Shown here one piece after another: positions 6,065-7,298 of a stretch of 7,298 nt of DNA (its first letter is position 1; each line of letters opens with the position of its first letter). The translations under genes and the position numbers were made by a program. The notes under the pieces are model-generated. The model was given only the letters and a program-made list of their open reading frames with translations. It did no database searches and was not told where the DNA came from. The stretch is from NCBI GenBank assembly GCA_029256005.1, contig JAQSYS010000077.1, forward strand, positions 1 through 7,298, read 5' to 3'. This DNA comes from Sedimentibacter sp. (GTDB lineage: Bacteria; Bacillota; Clostridia; Tissierellales; Sedimentibacteraceae).

Positions 6065-6193
6065 ATTATTTTGTTTCCAAATACAAATTTAATATTTGTC
6101 TATCTTTATATTATTATAATTTTGATTAAATTTCTTCACTTCCCATAAATTAGAACATATATTAATTTAGTAAATTAAAAAGGAAGGATTTTT
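6065..6193. promoter_or_regulatory. Divergent AT-rich promoter region between the Smr and small hypothetical genes
   Basis: This gap must hold the promoters of two divergent genes. A TATAAT-like block occurs on both strands around 6113-6120, and on the + strand TTGATT (6122-6127) lies 17 bases from ATAAAT (6145-6150). None of the -35 matches is strong. A short inverted repeat ACAAAT/ATTTGT (6083-6088, 6094-6099) lies in the Smr leader and could be an operator or chance. Exact promoters are uncertain. Confidence 0.35.
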
Positions 6194-6493
6194 ATGAGCA
6201 ATCAAAGTCCAGGTTATGAAGATATAACAAGAATATTAAATTTCGAAGATACTTCTGATAATAATGATAAAGATAAAGTTAATTCAGAAAATAATGCATA
6301 CAAAACTTTAGTTTCCTATATTACTTCATTGCCACCTAAACAATTTATACTTTTGTCATCTTTGATTGGTATTTTATTAATAGACAACATAGATACAAAA
6401 GACCAATTTATACTTGGAAAGTTTATTAATAATGTTGGTCAGACTATTTTAACAGCAGCTGCCCAAGAGCAAATAAATATTAAAAAAGATTAA
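6194..6493 (+). CDS. Small hypothetical protein, conserved-looking
   Basis: This is a 99-residue protein that I cannot assign to a named family. A clear AGGAAGGA site (6181-6188) stands 5 bases before ATG, so it is probably translated. Residues 1-35 are polar and acidic (a DNNDKDK patch around 23-28) and look disordered. Residues 44-93 form a more regular part, starting LPPKQFILLSSLIGILLI, then an acidic turn and FILGKFINNVGQTILTAAAQEQ. The hydrophobic run of about 13 residues is short for a membrane span and fits a small helical bundle better. From memory, the pattern of LPP.., ..LL.., LGKF...VGQ..LT.AAQ resembles short uncharacterised clostridial proteins, but I cannot confirm this without a search. 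It is monocistronic and convergent with the acetyltransferase. No clear terminator lies between them. Confidence 0.7.
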   Translation: MSNQSPGYEDITRILNFEDTSDNNDKDKVNSENNAYKTLVSYITSLPPKQFILLSSLIGILLIDNIDTKDQFILGKFINNVGQTILTAAAQEQINIKKD

Positions 6494-6583
6494 TAAGCTA
6501 AACTTTACACCCAATTAATTTCCGCTTGTTTGCGAGGGACAGTCCTATAATATTTATTGTTTGTATATCCTTTCAATTTTGTT

Positions 6584-7162
6584 CTATTCTATTATATTTG
6601 AACCTTTGGTTCTTTTAGCAGTATCATAACCTAGTTCATAATAATGATTGCCATTAAAGTCAAAAGTCTTAATGACTTCTAGTCCAAGCTTTACTGAATG
6701 AGCATGATATGATCTATGATTAATTTGATTAATAAATGTTATTAAAATAGGGAACCTTTTCTTCATCTGAAGTCTTGAAAATTCAAAAATATTTGGCAAA
6801 ACATCTGTTCCTCTATATTCCTTGTCTATACATACCGGTCCATATTGATAGGAATTTTCTACTGAAAGTACAGTATTCAAATATTTGGTATCAGGTAAAT
6901 CATTTATCATTTTTTGAAATAATGGCCATGTTGCCCAAAATTCCCAAGATGCCGCCATAGCATATGCTACAACACTATCGCCATCACAAGCAATTGCAAG
7001 TCCGTTTTCTTTCTCAATAAGTTCTTTAAACTGACTTTCAGAAAACAAGGTTGTTACAAATCCATCTGGCTTGTCTTCTTCATTAATTGTTGATATATGA
7101 TATTTTTTCTGCAACAAAGAAACAGCAGGAATATCACTTAATCCGGCATTTCTATATTCCAT
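6584..7162 (-). CDS. GNAT-family N-acetyltransferase
   Basis: This is a 192-residue protein of the GNAT superfamily, which transfers an acetyl group from acetyl-CoA to an amine on a small molecule or protein. The central strand and acetyl-CoA loop are at residues 106-127 (YQYGPVCIDKEYRGTDVLP). The C-terminal motif is at 145-164 (NQINHRSYHAHSVKLGLEVI), the usual asparagine/tyrosine region followed by LG-EVI, and then a final strand ending YYELGYDT. The pyrophosphate loop is atypical: YRGTDVLP lacks the second Gly/Ala of R/QxxGxG/A. The ATG at 7162 is supported by AGGTAGG 8 bases upstream and by a good promoter further up. Its substrate cannot be read from sequence, and nothing links it to the operon on the left. 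Confidence 0.85.
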   Translation of the reverse strand: MEYRNAGLSDIPAVSLLQKKYHISTINEEDKPDGFVTTLFSESQFKELIEKENGLAIACDGDSVVAYAMAASWEFWATWPLFQKMINDLPDTKYLNTVLSVENSYQYGPVCIDKEYRGTDVLPNIFEFSRLQMKKRFPILITFINQINHRSYHAHSVKLGLEVIKTFDFNGNHYYELGYDTAKRTKGSNIIE

Positions 7163-7201
7163 AATATGTACCTACCTTTACTAGATTTAAATTTTCAACT
7201 C

Positions 7202-7230
7202 ATTATATCATTTAATCTGAAATATTTAAA
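7202..7230 (-). promoter_or_regulatory. Housekeeping (sigma-A type) promoter of the acetyltransferase gene
   Basis: On the minus strand, TTTAAA (7230-7225, 4 of 6 matches to TTGACA) is separated by 17 bases from a perfect TATAAT (7207-7202). Transcription would start near 7195, leaving a leader of about 30 bases that contains the AGGTAGG site. Confidence 0.65.
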
Positions 7231-7235
7231 TAGTT

Positions 7236-7273
7236 AAAAAAGCAGTTAAGTTTTTTAACCTTAACCGCTTTTT
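7236..7273 (-). terminator. Terminator of a minus-strand gene beyond the right edge
   Basis: A 14-bp stem (7237-7250 with 7260-7273) encloses a 9-base loop. The one irregular pair is A/C on the + strand but a G-U wobble on the minus strand, and the minus-strand copy ends in a T-run (TTTTTT). It therefore most likely ends a gene lying to the right of the window. No coding sequence is visible in 7274-7298. Confidence 0.8.
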
Positions 7274-7298
7274 CTTATATTTCATTTATATTTATAAG

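Noticed and set aside
6523..6546. GC-richer patch with GAGGGACAGTCC between the hypothetical and GNAT genes, resembling ends of small clostridial repeat elements
   Set aside because: It is only about 20 bases, with no second copy in the window, no clear terminal repeats and no transposase; too little to call a mobile element or a terminator.

Overview
This is AT-rich DNA from a low-GC Gram-positive anaerobe, most likely a member of the Clostridia that ferments amino or organic acids. That placement rests on base composition, strong AGGAGG-type ribosome binding sites, the mix of gene families and a -24/-12 (sigma-54) promoter. I cannot name the genus from sequence alone.

Layout from left to right. 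(1) Bases 1-1275 hold the 3' part of a GntP-family organic-acid permease on the + strand. The gene runs off the left edge and ends at a strong terminator. (2) It converges on a four-gene minus-strand operon, read right to left: thiolase (5422-4250, GTG start), BKACE/DUF849 beta-keto acid cleavage enzyme (4157-3318), ketopantoate-reductase-like dehydrogenase (3228-2194) and FabG-like SDR (2179-1436), closed by a terminator at about 1373-1411. (3) Upstream of the thiolase lies about 290 bases of non-coding DNA. It carries a consensus-quality sigma-54 promoter (5474-5489) and, about 150 bp upstream of the predicted start site, a 19-bp near-palindrome that could bind an enhancer-binding activator. 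(4) To the right are unrelated small genes: a stand-alone Smr-domain protein (-) with its own terminator, a small hypothetical protein (+) and a GNAT acetyltransferase (-) with a good housekeeping promoter. At the right edge is the terminator of a minus-strand gene lying outside the window.

Reading of the operon. A BKACE enzyme converts a beta-keto acid plus acetyl-CoA into acetoacetate plus a new acyl-CoA. The thiolase could cleave acetoacetyl-CoA (once acetoacetate is activated) to regenerate acetyl-CoA. The two dehydrogenases both carry an Asp at the end of strand beta-2, which favours NAD(H) over NADP(H) and so a catabolic role. The permease is a plausible importer of the hydroxy or keto acid. 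The BKACE keeps the zinc and catalytic residues of the lysine-fermentation enzyme Kce but has Trp where Kce has the Glu that binds the substrate amine. The substrate is therefore probably not 3-keto-5-aminohexanoate. What this sigma-54-controlled pathway degrades is the main open question. No CoA-transferase, CoA ligase or activator gene is visible in the window.
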